A stretch of 13,727 bases of DNA from an uncultured Gemmiger sp. (lineage in GTDB: Bacteria; Bacillota; Clostridia; Oscillospirales; Ruminococcaceae): positions 1-13,727 of the forward strand of contig CALWNS010000099.1 of NCBI GenBank assembly GCA_944382805.1, written 5' to 3'. Position numbers and translations under genes: made by a program. The notes below the pieces were generated by a model. The model made no database searches. It had not been told where the DNA came from and was given only the letters and a program-made list of their open reading frames with translations. Below are positions 1-6,534 of this stretch, piece after piece. Each line of letters opens with the position of its first letter. Positions within the stretch are counted from its first letter, which is position 1.

Positions 1-515
1 ACGTTGCCGATCAGCGAGCCGAAGCCGCGGGCGCTGGACAGGGCCGAACGCTCGGCGTCATTGTTGGCCATGGCGCCCAGCAGCGAGCCCATGGGGATGT
101 TGAACATGGTGTAGCAGCCTTCGTACAAAATCTTGCAGAAGAACAGCACGACCAGCATCGTGGTGCCCTGGAAGAAGGTGGGCACGGTCCAGAACGCGAT
201 GGCGGCCACGCAGAGCAAAGGCGCGATGCGCAGCAGCCAGGGGCGGAACTTGCCCTTGGGGTTGTGGTTCTTGGCGTACATCTTGTCCATCAGAATGCCC
301 ATCATCGGGTCGTTCACGGCGTCCCAGATGTTCCAGACGAGCAGCAGGGTGGCCAGGATGACGGTATCAACCTTCAATACGTTGGTGTAGTAGCGGGTGA
401 CCATCGCGCCCATCAGGGCAAAGGTCATGCAGCCGCCCAGGTCGCCGCACGCATAGCCGATCTGATGCTTGACGCTCAGCTCGTTTTTGGTCTTGGCGGA
501 AACGGATTCAGCCAT
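1..515 (-). CDS. GPH-family sugar:cation symporter (MFS-like), N-terminal part
   Basis: The reverse strand reads openly from ATG at 515 to the left edge (171 whole codons), so the C-terminal two thirds are missing. The N-terminus begins MAESVSAKTKNELSVKHQIG and continues with YACGDLGGCMTFALMGAMVTRYY, then WNIWDAVNDPMMGILMDK near residues 58-75, followed by KGKFRPWLL. The D-x-x-NDPxMG motif and the KGKFRPW loop are hallmarks of the glycoside-pentoside-hexuronide:cation symporter family (MelB, XynB, UidB relatives), which import glycosides or uronides with Na+ or H+ across the cytoplasmic membrane. Alternating hydrophobic segments fit membrane helices. AGGAGGA lies 9 bases before the ATG. It diverges from an AraC-type gene, which makes substrate-induced control by that regulator likely. 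The substrate cannot be read from this part. Confidence 0.88.
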   Translation of the reverse strand, partial: MAESVSAKTKNELSVKHQIGYACGDLGGCMTFALMGAMVTRYYTNVLKVDTVILATLLLVWNIWDAVNDPMMGILMDKMYAKNHNPKGKFRPWLLRIAPLLCVAAIAFWTVPTFFQGTTMLVVLFFCKILYEGCYTMFNIPMGSLLGAMANNDAERSALSSARGFGSLIGN

Positions 516-627
516 AGTTGCGATTCCTCCTTGTACACAACAGAACTTTTGCCGGGCGGCCGCGGCGGCCGCACCGGACGGTGCCAAAGCGGCGGCCCGG
601 GCCCGCAGGCCGCTGCATCTTAGCTTC

Positions 628-656
628 ATTGTACGCTGCCGTTGCTGCAAAGTAAA
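628..656 (-). promoter_or_regulatory. Sigma-A type promoter of the GPH transporter gene
   Basis: On the reverse strand TTTACT (656-651), a 17-base spacer and TACAAT (633-628) match the sigma-A consensus at 4 of 6 and 5 of 6 positions. Transcription would start near 621, giving a leader of about 105 bases that is extremely GC-rich and contains two GCGGCCGC palindromes (556-563 and 565-572) and a GCACC/GGTGC hairpin (571-584). Confidence 0.6.
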
Positions 657-661
657 TTGCA
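646..661. promoter_or_regulatory. Possible operator: TGCAA-N6-TTGCA inverted repeat
   Basis: TGCAA (646-650) and TTGCA (657-661) form a perfect inverted repeat that covers the -35 element of the transporter promoter and lies 17 bases left of the araC -35. TTGC also recurs at 642, 674 and 678, so a direct-repeat AraC-type site is equally possible. Its position between two divergent promoters is what suggests an operator; nothing shows binding. Confidence 0.35.
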
Positions 662-677
662 AAAACCACATTATTGC

Positions 678-706
678 TTGCATATCCGGCAAAATTGTGC
701 TACAAT
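678..706 (+). promoter_or_regulatory. Sigma-A type promoter of the AraC-type regulator gene
   Basis: TTGCAT (678-683), 17 bases, TACAAT (701-706). The start site would fall near 713, leaving a leader of about 30 bases before the GTG start at 742. Confidence 0.65.
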
Positions 707-741
707 CTATCTAAAACATACAAACGAGGGTGGTGGAATTT

Positions 742-1686
742 GTGAAAATAAGCCAAATCCGCAGCCTGACCGATACCCCGGCCAGCACGCCGATGGGCCA
801 GGTGCGCGGCAGGCTGGACGCCCGGATGCGCGCGGACGGCCGCGACCCCGGCGCCGTGTACCAGGAGCTGGAGATGGACTCGCTCTGGGTGGACACCCAC
901 GACGACGTGAGCCGCGAGATCGACGAGGTCCAGCTGCACAGCCATACGTTTTACGAGATCCTGCACGTGCGCGGCGGCAACCTGCAATACTTGCTGGACA
1001 CCCGCCGCTACCGCCTGCAGGCGGGCGATATCGTGTTCATCCCGCCCAACGCCAGCCACCGCCCGCTGTTTTTGGAAAAGCTGGCGGAGCCTTACACCCG
1101 CGACGTGCTGTGGGTCAGCCCGCTGCTTGCCGAAAAAGTCTCCCAAATGTTCCCCGCGCAGGACCTGCTGCCGGGGCGCGCGTTCGTGCTGCGCACCGCC
1201 GGCACCCCCTGGCAGGAGGCGCTGGGCGGGCTGTTCCGCAGCGGCGTGCAGGAAAGCTACGCCCGTGCGCCGGGCTGGCAGGCCGCCGTGTGCGGCAGCA
1301 CCACCCAGCTGCTGGTGCAGCTCATGCGCGCGCACGCGGGCGGGCACAGCATCCAGCCCCAGGTCGAAAAGCAGGAGCTGCTGGACCGCCTGGTGCTGTA
1401 CATCGAAAACAACCTGGCCGAAAAGATCACCCTGGCCGACACGGCCCGCCGCTTCCTGGTCAGCGAAAGCAGCATCAACCAGCTGTTCCGCAAGCGGATG
1501 AAGGTCAGCTTTTACCGCTTTGTCACCCAGCGGCGGCTCATCGCGGCCAAGATCCTGCTGCAGGAGGGCCAGCCCGCCGAGCAGATCAGCGCCCGCGTGG
1601 GCTTTGGCGATTATTCCTCGTTTTACCGCGCGTTCAAGCGCGAATACGGCATCTCCCCGGCCGAATACCGCAAATTGCAGGAATAG
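742..1686 (+). CDS. AraC/XylS-family transcriptional regulator with cupin sensor domain
   Basis: The protein has 314 residues. An N-terminal cupin-type AraC ligand-binding domain is seen around residues 60-120 (HSHTFYEILHVRGG, then AGDIVFIPPNASHRPL). The C-terminal AraC-type double helix-turn-helix spans about 217-313, with ITLADTARRFLVSESSINQLF as first helix-turn-helix and the signature VGFGDYSSFYRAFKREYGISPAEYR at the end. Such proteins bind a small molecule, often a sugar, and activate transcription of neighbouring genes. The obvious candidate target is the divergent GPH transporter. I chose GTG at 742 because GAGGGTGGTGG (727-737) lies just upstream at ribosome-binding distance; a GTG at 730 in the same frame would add four residues but sits inside that purine run. 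The ligand is unknown. Confidence 0.92.
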   Translation: MKISQIRSLTDTPASTPMGQVRGRLDARMRADGRDPGAVYQELEMDSLWVDTHDDVSREIDEVQLHSHTFYEILHVRGGNLQYLLDTRRYRLQAGDIVFIPPNASHRPLFLEKLAEPYTRDVLWVSPLLAEKVSQMFPAQDLLPGRAFVLRTAGTPWQEALGGLFRSGVQESYARAPGWQAAVCGSTTQLLVQLMRAHAGGHSIQPQVEKQELLDRLVLYIENNLAEKITLADTARRFLVSESSINQLFRKRMKVSFYRFVTQRRLIAAKILLQEGQPAEQISARVGFGDYSSFYRAFKREYGISPAEYRKLQE

Positions 1687-1689
1687 CCC

Positions 1690-1718
1690 TTGGCACGCCG
1701 GCGGGAACGTGGTACAAT
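1690..1718 (+). promoter_or_regulatory. Sigma-A type promoter of the HAD hydrolase gene
   Basis: TTGGCA (1690-1695), 17-base spacer, TACAAT (1713-1718), starting 4 bases after the araC stop codon. The spacer ends GGAACGTGG, closely like the spacer before the + strand gene at 11874. Confidence 0.7.
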
Positions 1719-1770
1719 GCATAACGGCGCAGCCCGCCAAACGTAAAAACCCCGACACCAAGGAGGCCCC

Positions 1771-2601
1771 ATGCCCATCCGTATGATCTGCAGCGACCTG
1801 GACGGGACGCTGATCCCCTACGGCCAAAACGACGTCAGCGCCGAAGCCATCGGCCAGATCCGCGCATTGCAGGCGCGCGGCATCCTGTTCTGCCCGGCCA
1901 GCGGCCGCCAGTATACCAGTTTGCGCCGCCTGTTCGCCCACGTGGCCGACCGGTGCGTGTTCTTGTGCGAAAACGGCGGCGTCGTGTACAAGGACGGCCG
2001 CGTGCTGGCCAAAACGCCGATGCCCCGCCCCCTGGCCGAAGCCATCGCCCGCGACCTGTGGGCGGGCAGCGAGGGCCGCGGCGAGGTGATGCTCTCGGGC
2101 GAAAACACCAGCTACCTGATGGAGCGCGGCCTGGGGATGCTGCACCGCATCCGGGAGATCGGCAACCGCTATGTCTGCATCCGGGACCCGGCCGAAGTGC
2201 CGGAGGATATCGTCAAGGTCAGCGTCTATCTGCCGGACGGCGCGCATAACTATGTCGAGCGGTTCGTGCCCCGCTGGCGGCAGGCCAACGCCGCCGTGGC
2301 CGGCCCGTACTGGATCGATACCACGCTGGCCAACAAGGGCCTGGGGGTCAAAAACATCTGCGCGGCGCTGGGCATCCGCCCGGCGGACGTGCTGGCTTTT
2401 GGCGATAATTACAACGATGTGGCCATGCTGGACACGGTCGGCCGCCCCTGCATCATGGACAGCGCGGCCGCCGAGCTGCGCGCGCGCTACCCGTTCCACG
2501 CCGCCCGGCCGGAGGATGTGCTGCGCGAGCTGCTGGCCGCGCCCGGAACCTGTGCTAAAATCCACAAAAACGCGCCCGGCGGCAGCCCGGTTTCCTGTTG
2601 A
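1771..2601 (+). CDS. Cof-type HAD-IIB family phosphatase
   Basis: This 276-residue protein shows all four haloacid dehalogenase motifs of the Cof/HAD-IIB type: motif I SDLDGTL at residues 8-14 (nucleophile Asp and acid/base Asp), motif II in CPASGRQ, the motif III lysine in NKGLG, and motif IV GDNYNDVAML, which holds the Mg2+-binding aspartates. The segment between motifs II and III is the C2 cap that sets substrate choice. Family members are cytoplasmic phosphatases acting on sugar phosphates, nucleotides or FMN-type substrates; the exact substrate cannot be inferred. AAGGAGG precedes the ATG by four bases. It has its own promoter, and its TGA stop overlaps the -35 element of the ptsH promoter, so transcription probably also reads through into ptsH. 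Confidence 0.92.
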   Translation: MPIRMICSDLDGTLIPYGQNDVSAEAIGQIRALQARGILFCPASGRQYTSLRRLFAHVADRCVFLCENGGVVYKDGRVLAKTPMPRPLAEAIARDLWAGSEGRGEVMLSGENTSYLMERGLGMLHRIREIGNRYVCIRDPAEVPEDIVKVSVYLPDGAHNYVERFVPRWRQANAAVAGPYWIDTTLANKGLGVKNICAALGIRPADVLAFGDNYNDVAMLDTVGRPCIMDSAAAELRARYPFHAARPEDVLRELLAAPGTCAKIHKNAPGGSPVSC

Positions 2602-2626
2602 CGCTGCCGGGAAAACATGGTATGAT
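2598..2626 (+). promoter_or_regulatory. Sigma-A type promoter of ptsH
   Basis: TTGACG (2598-2603, 5 of 6), 17-base spacer, TATGAT (2621-2626, 5 of 6). The -35 box overlaps the stop codon of the HAD gene. The predicted start near 2633 leaves a leader of about 54 bases. Confidence 0.75.
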
Positions 2627-2686
2627 AATGCCAAGGTATTACAGCAGCAAGGGCGCGCCCCTTGCGGTACGGGAGGTCACCTACAG

Positions 2687-2944
2687 ATGAAAGAGTTCAC
2701 CTATACCATCCGCGAAGCCGTTGGCATCCACGCCCGCCCGGCCGGGCTGCTCGTCAAGGAAGTCAAAAAGCACGCCAGCACCGTGACCATCGTCAAGGGC
2801 GACAAATCGGTCAACGCGCTCAAGCTGATGGCCCTGATGGGCATGGGCATCAAGTGCGGCGATACCGTCACCGTGCGTGTGGAGGGCGAGGACGAAGAGG
2901 CCGCCGCCCCCGCGCTGGAGGCGTTTTTCAGCGAACATCTGTAA
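2687..2944 (+). CDS. ptsH: HPr-family phosphocarrier protein with Lys in place of Ser46
   Basis: An 85-residue protein of normal HPr length. HPr takes phosphate from enzyme I on a histidine and passes it to the sugar-specific EIIA domains. The active-site motif GIHARPAG is at residues 13-20 with His15. At the regulatory site, Bacillus HPr reads KTVNLKSIMGVMSLGI with Ser46, target of HPr kinase; here the aligned stretch reads KSVNALKLMALMGMGI, placing Lys at 46. The protein should therefore carry out PTS transfer but not the Ser-P/CcpA signalling role, unless another Ser or Thr serves. GGGAGGT is 9 bases before the ATG; longer frames reading in from upstream have no such site. Enzyme I follows after 83 bases, with a terminator-like hairpin between. 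No EII gene is in the window. Confidence 0.93.
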   Translation: MKEFTYTIREAVGIHARPAGLLVKEVKKHASTVTIVKGDKSVNALKLMALMGMGIKCGDTVTVRVEGEDEEAAAPALEAFFSEHL

Positions 2945-2952
2945 GCAGGAAC

Positions 2953-2968
2953 GCTGCCGCCAGGCAGC
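2953..2968 (+). other. Small hairpin in the ptsH-ptsI gap
   Basis: GCTGCC (2953-2958) and GGCAGC (2963-2968) flank the tetraloop GCCA, 8 bases after the ptsH stop and 5 bases before the larger terminator hairpin. It may protect the 3' end of the ptsH message; no direct evidence. Confidence 0.4.
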
Positions 2969-2973
2969 CCGGC

Positions 2974-3000
2974 GGCCAGCGATCCCGCTGGCCGTTTTTG
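2974..3000 (+). terminator. Rho-independent terminator between ptsH and ptsI
   Basis: GGCCAGCG (2974-2981), loop ATCC, CGCTGGCC (2986-2993) form a perfect 8-bp GC-rich stem followed by GTTTTTGTTT. Since ptsI starts only 28 bases further on and has no clear promoter of its own in the gap, this is best read as a leaky terminator that lowers enzyme I output relative to HPr. Confidence 0.75.
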
Positions 3001-3027
3001 TTTGCAAGCAAGAGGGGGGAACAGCCG

Positions 3028-4707
3028 ATGATCACCATCCAGGGCAAGGGCGTTTCGGCCGGCGTGGGCGTTGGCCCGCTGTACTTTTACCACCGGCACG
3101 ACAGCGTGGTGCCGCGCTATACCGTTACCGATACCGACGCCGAATGGCACCGCTTTAAGGGCGCGCAGACCGGCGCGGTCGAACAGCTGGGTGAACTGGC
3201 CGAAAAAGCCCGCGCCGAGACCGGCGACGAGGGCGCCCAGCTGTTTGAGGCGCACCAGATGATGGTGGAGGACCTGGACTACGAGGAGGCCATCGAACAG
3301 CGCATCTCGGGCCAGCACCTTAACGCCGAGGCCGCCATTGCCGATGCCGGCGAGCAGTTCGCCGCCATGTTCGAGGCGATGAACGACCCTTATATGCAGG
3401 CCCGCGCCGCCGATGTGCGGGACGTTTCCCGCCGGATGCTGGACATCCTGGCCGGCACCCGGCCCGACACCTTTGACCCGGAAGGCCCGGTGGTGCTGGC
3501 GGCCGAAGACCTGGCCCCGTCCGAGACCATCCAGATGGACAAATCCAAGATCCTGGGCTTTATCACGGCGGGCGGCTCCGGTTCCAGCCACACGGCCATT
3601 TTGGCGCGCACGCTGGGCATCCCGGCCATCGTGGGCGCGGGCAGCGCGCTCAAGCCGGAGTATGCGGGGCGCGAAGTCATCCTGGACGGCGCGACCGGCA
3701 ACATCGTGATCGACCCGGACGATATGACCCGCGACCGCCTGCTGAAAAAGCGGGAGGAACAGCAGCGCCTGCAGCGGCTGCTGCAAACGCTCAAGGGCCA
3801 GCCCAACACCACAAAGGACGGCCGCTCCATCCGCATCTACTGCAACATCGCCAGCCCGGAGGACGTCCACGCCGTGCAGGTCAACGACGGCGGCGGCGTG
3901 GGGCTGTTCCGCAGCGAGTTCCTGTACCTGTACAGCGCCGACTACCCCACCGAGGAACAGCAGTTCGAAGCGTATAAGCAGGTGCTTTCGGACATGGAGG
4001 GCAAGGAGGTCATCATCCGCACGATGGACATCGGCGCGGACAAACAGATCGACTACTTCCGCCTGCCGGAAGAGAAAAACCCCGCCCTGGGGATGCGCGC
4101 GCTGCGCATCTGCCTGACCCGGCCGGAACTGTTCCGCACCCAGCTGCGCGCGCTGTACCGCGCTTCGGCCTTCGGCCGGCTGGGCATCATGTTCCCCATG
4201 GTCGCCAGCGTGTGGGAGGTGCGCGAGGCCAAGCGCCTGTGCGAGGAGGTCAAGCGCGAGCTGAAGGAGGAGGGCGTGCCCTACGGCGAGCAGGTCGAAC
4301 TGGGCATCATGATCGAAACGCCGGCCGCCGTCCTGCTCAGCGACCGCCTGGCCAAGGAGGTCGATTTCTTCAGCATCGGCACCAACGACCTGACCCAGTA
4401 CACGCTGGCCTGCGACCGCCAGAACAACAACATGGGCCGCTTTTACGACCCCCACCACCCGGCCGTGCTGCGCATGATCCGCCTTACGGCCGAAAACGCG
4501 CACAAAGACGGCATCTGGGGGGGCATCTGCGGCGAACTGGCCGCCGACCTTACCCTGACCGAGACGTTTTTGGCCATGGGCATCGATGAGCTTTCGGTCG
4601 CCCCGCGCGCCGTGCTGCCGCTGCGCAACGCCGTGCGCATGACCGACACCCGCCAGAGCGGCCCGCGCATCCTGGCCGCGCTGGAAAGCGAATACGACAC
4701 CGTGTGA
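3028..4707 (+). CDS. ptsI: PTS enzyme I (phosphoenolpyruvate-protein phosphotransferase)
   Basis: This 559-residue cytoplasmic enzyme moves phosphate from PEP to HPr, the first step of PTS sugar uptake. The N-terminal HPr-binding helical part covers about residues 30-145, the swivelling phosphohistidine domain holds GGSGSSHTAILAR with His188 (E. coli His189), and the C-terminal PEP-binding barrel contains RSEFLYL, RTMDIGADK, the signature SIGTNDLTQYTLACDR and catalytic Cys501 in GGICGELAAD. Length and residue spacing are typical. The start is ATG at 3028, after GAGGGGGGA, and MITIQGKGVSAGVGVGP is the expected enzyme I N-terminus; the frame open further upstream overlaps ptsH and is not used. 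It follows ptsH behind a terminator and is 21 bases before the next gene. Confidence 0.97.
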   Translation: MITIQGKGVSAGVGVGPLYFYHRHDSVVPRYTVTDTDAEWHRFKGAQTGAVEQLGELAEKARAETGDEGAQLFEAHQMMVEDLDYEEAIEQRISGQHLNAEAAIADAGEQFAAMFEAMNDPYMQARAADVRDVSRRMLDILAGTRPDTFDPEGPVVLAAEDLAPSETIQMDKSKILGFITAGGSGSSHTAILARTLGIPAIVGAGSALKPEYAGREVILDGATGNIVIDPDDMTRDRLLKKREEQQRLQRLLQTLKGQPNTTKDGRSIRIYCNIASPEDVHAVQVNDGGGVGLFRSEFLYLYSADYPTEEQQFEAYKQVLSDMEGKEVIIRTMDIGADKQIDYFRLPEEKNPALGMRALRICLTRPELFRTQLRALYRASAFGRLGIMFPMVASVWEVREAKRLCEEVKRELKEEGVPYGEQVELGIMIETPAAVLLSDRLAKEVDFFSIGTNDLTQYTLACDRQNNNMGRFYDPHHPAVLRMIRLTAENAHKDGIWGGICGELAADLTLTETFLAMGIDELSVAPRAVLPLRNAVRMTDTRQSGPRILAALESEYDTV

Positions 4708-4728
4708 CCCAAGCCGGAGGTGGCCGCT

Positions 4729-5520
4729 ATGGAAATAAAGATCAAACGCATCTGGGCCGCGCCGGAAACCGCCGCCGGCAGCCGCTACGCCCTGCGCCTG
4801 TGGGGCCGCGTGGCGGGCATCGTGGCGCTGGCCGTTCTGCTGCCCCTGGGCGGCACGCTGCTCACCATGGCCATGGGCTGGCCGCGGGAACCGATCCTGC
4901 TGGCTTTGTGCCTGGGCACGGCGGCGCTTGCCGCCTGGCTGGCGGTGGGCGCCGGCCGCAGCGCCCTGCGCGCCGCCACCGTCTTTCTGCTGACCGAAAG
5001 CGACCGCCTGTTTGTGGTGGACGCGCGGGAGCTTTGCCCCGGCGGGCGCGGCGCGCTTTCCAACCTGGCCGCGGCCGCGCAGGTGCAGGAATTCCTGCGC
5101 CGGCTGGCCGCCAAGCCCTTTGTGCCCTATGGCGCGTGGGAGGTGCTGCGGGTCGATTCCGTGCGTGAAAACCGCACCCACTATGCGCTGCGCTGCGAAC
5201 TGCGCCGCGCCGGCGGGCAGGGGCGGGCGGTGCGCCAGACCCGCCTGCTGGCGCGCGGCCTGCCGGACCAGGACCTGCTGCTGCGCGAGCTGGAACGCCG
5301 CCAAAGCTGGCAAACCACGCTGGAACCGCGCGAAAACCGCGGCCCGCTGTACATTGCGCTCAGCGGCGCGGCGCTGGCCGCGTGCGCCGCGCTGTGCGCG
5401 GCCAGCCACCCCGCCGTGGGCCGCCTGCCGCAGCAGATCTACTTCCCCTGCCTGGGCGCGGCGTTCGTGGCGCTGTACGCGCTGGTCTACTTTATCGTCC
5501 GCTACCGCCGCGGGGAATAG
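4729..5520 (+). CDS. Hypothetical membrane protein with four predicted helices
   Basis: I do not recognise this 263-residue protein. Hydrophobic stretches at about residues 28-49 and 54-75, then about 206-226 and 238-258, suggest two pairs of membrane helices separated by a charged cytoplasmic domain of about 130 residues rich in Arg, Glu and Leu. The C-terminus RYRRGE is basic, in keeping with a cytoplasmic end. ATG at 4729 is chosen because GGAGGTGG (4716-4723) lies at proper distance; the in-frame GTG at 4720 falls within that site. It begins 21 bases after ptsI, so it is probably in the same transcript, and ends 68 bases before the SigK-like gene. Whether it bears on the PTS or on sigma factor handling is unknown. 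Confidence 0.8.
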   Translation: MEIKIKRIWAAPETAAGSRYALRLWGRVAGIVALAVLLPLGGTLLTMAMGWPREPILLALCLGTAALAAWLAVGAGRSALRAATVFLLTESDRLFVVDARELCPGGRGALSNLAAAAQVQEFLRRLAAKPFVPYGAWEVLRVDSVRENRTHYALRCELRRAGGQGRAVRQTRLLARGLPDQDLLLRELERRQSWQTTLEPRENRGPLYIALSGAALAACAALCAASHPAVGRLPQQIYFPCLGAAFVALYALVYFIVRYRRGE

Positions 5521-5549
5521 CCCGCCCGCGCCGCTTTGCTTCTGCCGCG

Positions 5550-5581
5550 CCCCTCTGCCGCATATAGTGCCGGCAGGGGGG
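5550..5581 (+). promoter_or_regulatory. Hairpin covering the ribosome binding site of the SigK-like gene
   Basis: CCCCTCTGCCG (5550-5560) pairs with CGGCAGGGGGG (5571-5581) over 11 bp with one G-T wobble, around the loop CATATAGTGC. The right arm contains the AGGGGGG that serves as ribosome binding site for the ATG at 5589. If transcription starts upstream, the RNA would hide this site. The loop contains TATAGT, a possible -10 element with a weak TTCTGC 17 bases upstream, and CATA, which resembles SigE/SigK -10 boxes. No T-run follows, so it is not a typical terminator. Confidence 0.6.
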
Positions 5582-5588
5582 TGTGTTT

Positions 5589-6290
5589 ATGTTTGGCGTG
5601 TTCGGGCTGTTTTTGCAGGCGGCGGCCGCGCAGGTGCTGTACCTGACGCTGCGGCTGGAAAGCGGCCGCTTTCCCCAGCCGCTGCGCCCGGCCGAGGAGC
5701 GCGCCGCCTTTGCCGCGCTGCAGGCTGGCGACGCCGCCGCGCGCGATACGCTCATCCGCCACAACCTGCGCCTGGTGGCGCACGTGGTCAAAAAATATTA
5801 TGCCGCCGAAGGCGGCGCCGACGACCTGGTCAGCATCGGCACCATCGGGCTGATCAAGGCGGTGGATACCTTCCGCCCGGAGCGCGGCGCCCGCTTTGCC
5901 AGCTATGCGGGCCGCTGCATCGAAAACGAGATCCGTATGCACCTGCGCAAGCTGCGGCGGGCCGGGCCGGTCGTTTCCCTGCAGGAACCGCTGGAATCGG
6001 CCGAGGGCGACGGCGGCCTGACGCTGGGCGACGCTTTGCCCGACGACGCCGTGATGGAGGAAGCCTGCGAGCGCGGCGAGGAGGCCCGCCGCCTGCGCGC
6101 GCTGGTGGCCGCGCTGCCCGCGCGGGAGCGCGAGCTGCTGCGCCTGCGCTACGGCCTGGACGGCCGCCCGCCGCAGACCCAGCAGCAGGCCGCCGAACGC
6201 CTGGGCATCAGCCGCAGCTACGTTTCCCGCTTGGAAAAACGCGCCCTGCAAACGCTCAAGCGCGCCTGGGGCGGGGGAAAAGGGGAATGA
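5589..6290 (+). CDS. Sporulation-type RNA polymerase sigma factor, SigK-like
   Basis: This 233-residue sigma-70 family protein is closest by eye to SigK/SigE. The hydrophobic N-terminus MFGVFGLFLQAAAAQVLYL followed by ESGRFPQPL matches the layout of Bacillus pro-SigK (hydrophobic pro-sequence, then FPQPL). Region 2 reads LIRHNLRLVAHVVKKYY, DDLVSIGTIGLIKAVDTF and FASYAGRCIENEIRMHLR; region 4 reads QQQAAERLGISRSYVSRLEKRALQTLK, again as in SigK. In spore formers SigK directs late mother-cell genes after pro-sequence cleavage. ATG at 5589 is chosen over GTG at 5583, which lies one base from the AGGGGGG site. The gene is intact, with no interrupting element. It converges with the SigI-linked lipoprotein gene. 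SigE is the main alternative. Confidence 0.88.
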   Translation: MFGVFGLFLQAAAAQVLYLTLRLESGRFPQPLRPAEERAAFAALQAGDAAARDTLIRHNLRLVAHVVKKYYAAEGGADDLVSIGTIGLIKAVDTFRPERGARFASYAGRCIENEIRMHLRKLRRAGPVVSLQEPLESAEGDGGLTLGDALPDDAVMEEACERGEEARRLRALVAALPARERELLRLRYGLDGRPPQTQQQAAERLGISRSYVSRLEKRALQTLKRAWGGGKGE

Positions 6291-6306
6291 GAGTCCCGGC
6301 GCCCGG

Positions 6307-6376
6307 CGCAAAAATATGGCCTGCGCGTTGCCCGTGCGAAATATTCTGTGCCAAACGCAAAAATACGGCCTGCGCG
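6307..6376. repeat. Degenerate tandem repeat, about 25-base period
   Basis: The 21-base unit at 6307-6327 (CGCAAAAATATGGCCTGCGC plus G) recurs at 6356-6376 with one mismatch, 49 bases apart. Between them GTGCGAAATATTCTGTGCC (6334-6352) looks like a diverged middle copy, giving three units with a period of about 24-25 bases. The stretch lies in the gap between the convergent SigK-like and lipoprotein genes and shows no credible coding. Confidence 0.6.
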
Positions 6377-6393
6377 GTAATCTTGGTTCGTAG

Positions 6394-6413
6394 GGGAGGG
6401 CCATGGCCCTCCC
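6394..6413. repeat. Perfect 20-bp palindrome
   Basis: GGGAGGGCCATGGCCCTCCC equals its own reverse complement and is preceded by CGTAG. Short GTAGGGG-headed palindromes of this look are common as dispersed intergenic elements in gut Clostridia, from memory. It may be a REP/MITE-like element or part of a termination region between convergent genes. Confidence 0.6.
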
Positions 6414-6485
6414 GCAAACGCACCGGCCGCCGCAACGCCCCTTGCGCCCCACGCTGCAATCCGGAAAAGGCGGGCTGCACAAATG

Positions 6486-6517
6486 CCGAGGGGCGCGTTT
6501 TGCAACGTGCCCCTCGG
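6486..6517. terminator. Strong hairpin downstream of the lipoprotein gene, probable terminator
   Basis: CCGAGGGGCGCGTT (6486-6499) pairs with AACGTGCCCCTCGG (6504-6517) as a 14-bp stem with one wobble and a TTGC tetraloop. It starts 17 bases beyond the lipoprotein stop on the reverse strand. Neither side has a proper T-run (CATTTGTG on the reverse strand), so intrinsic termination would be inefficient; RNA 3'-end protection is an alternative. Confidence 0.55.
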
Positions 6518-6534
6518 ATCACCCGGCGGTCCGG

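Noticed and set aside
700..2634. Open frame of 644 codons on the reverse strand opposite the AraC-type and HAD genes
   Set aside because: Shadow of two well supported + strand genes; composition and lack of domains speak against coding.
2701..5409. Open frame of 902 codons on the reverse strand opposite ptsH, ptsI and the membrane protein
   Set aside because: It is a mirror of GC-biased codons in clearly real genes, with low-complexity Ala/Gly/Arg/His/Gln content and no recognisable domain.
5536..5568. TTGCTT and TATAGT as sigma-A promoter of the SigK-like gene
   Set aside because: The spacing is 21 bases, too long; the -10 candidate is kept only as part of the hairpin loop.
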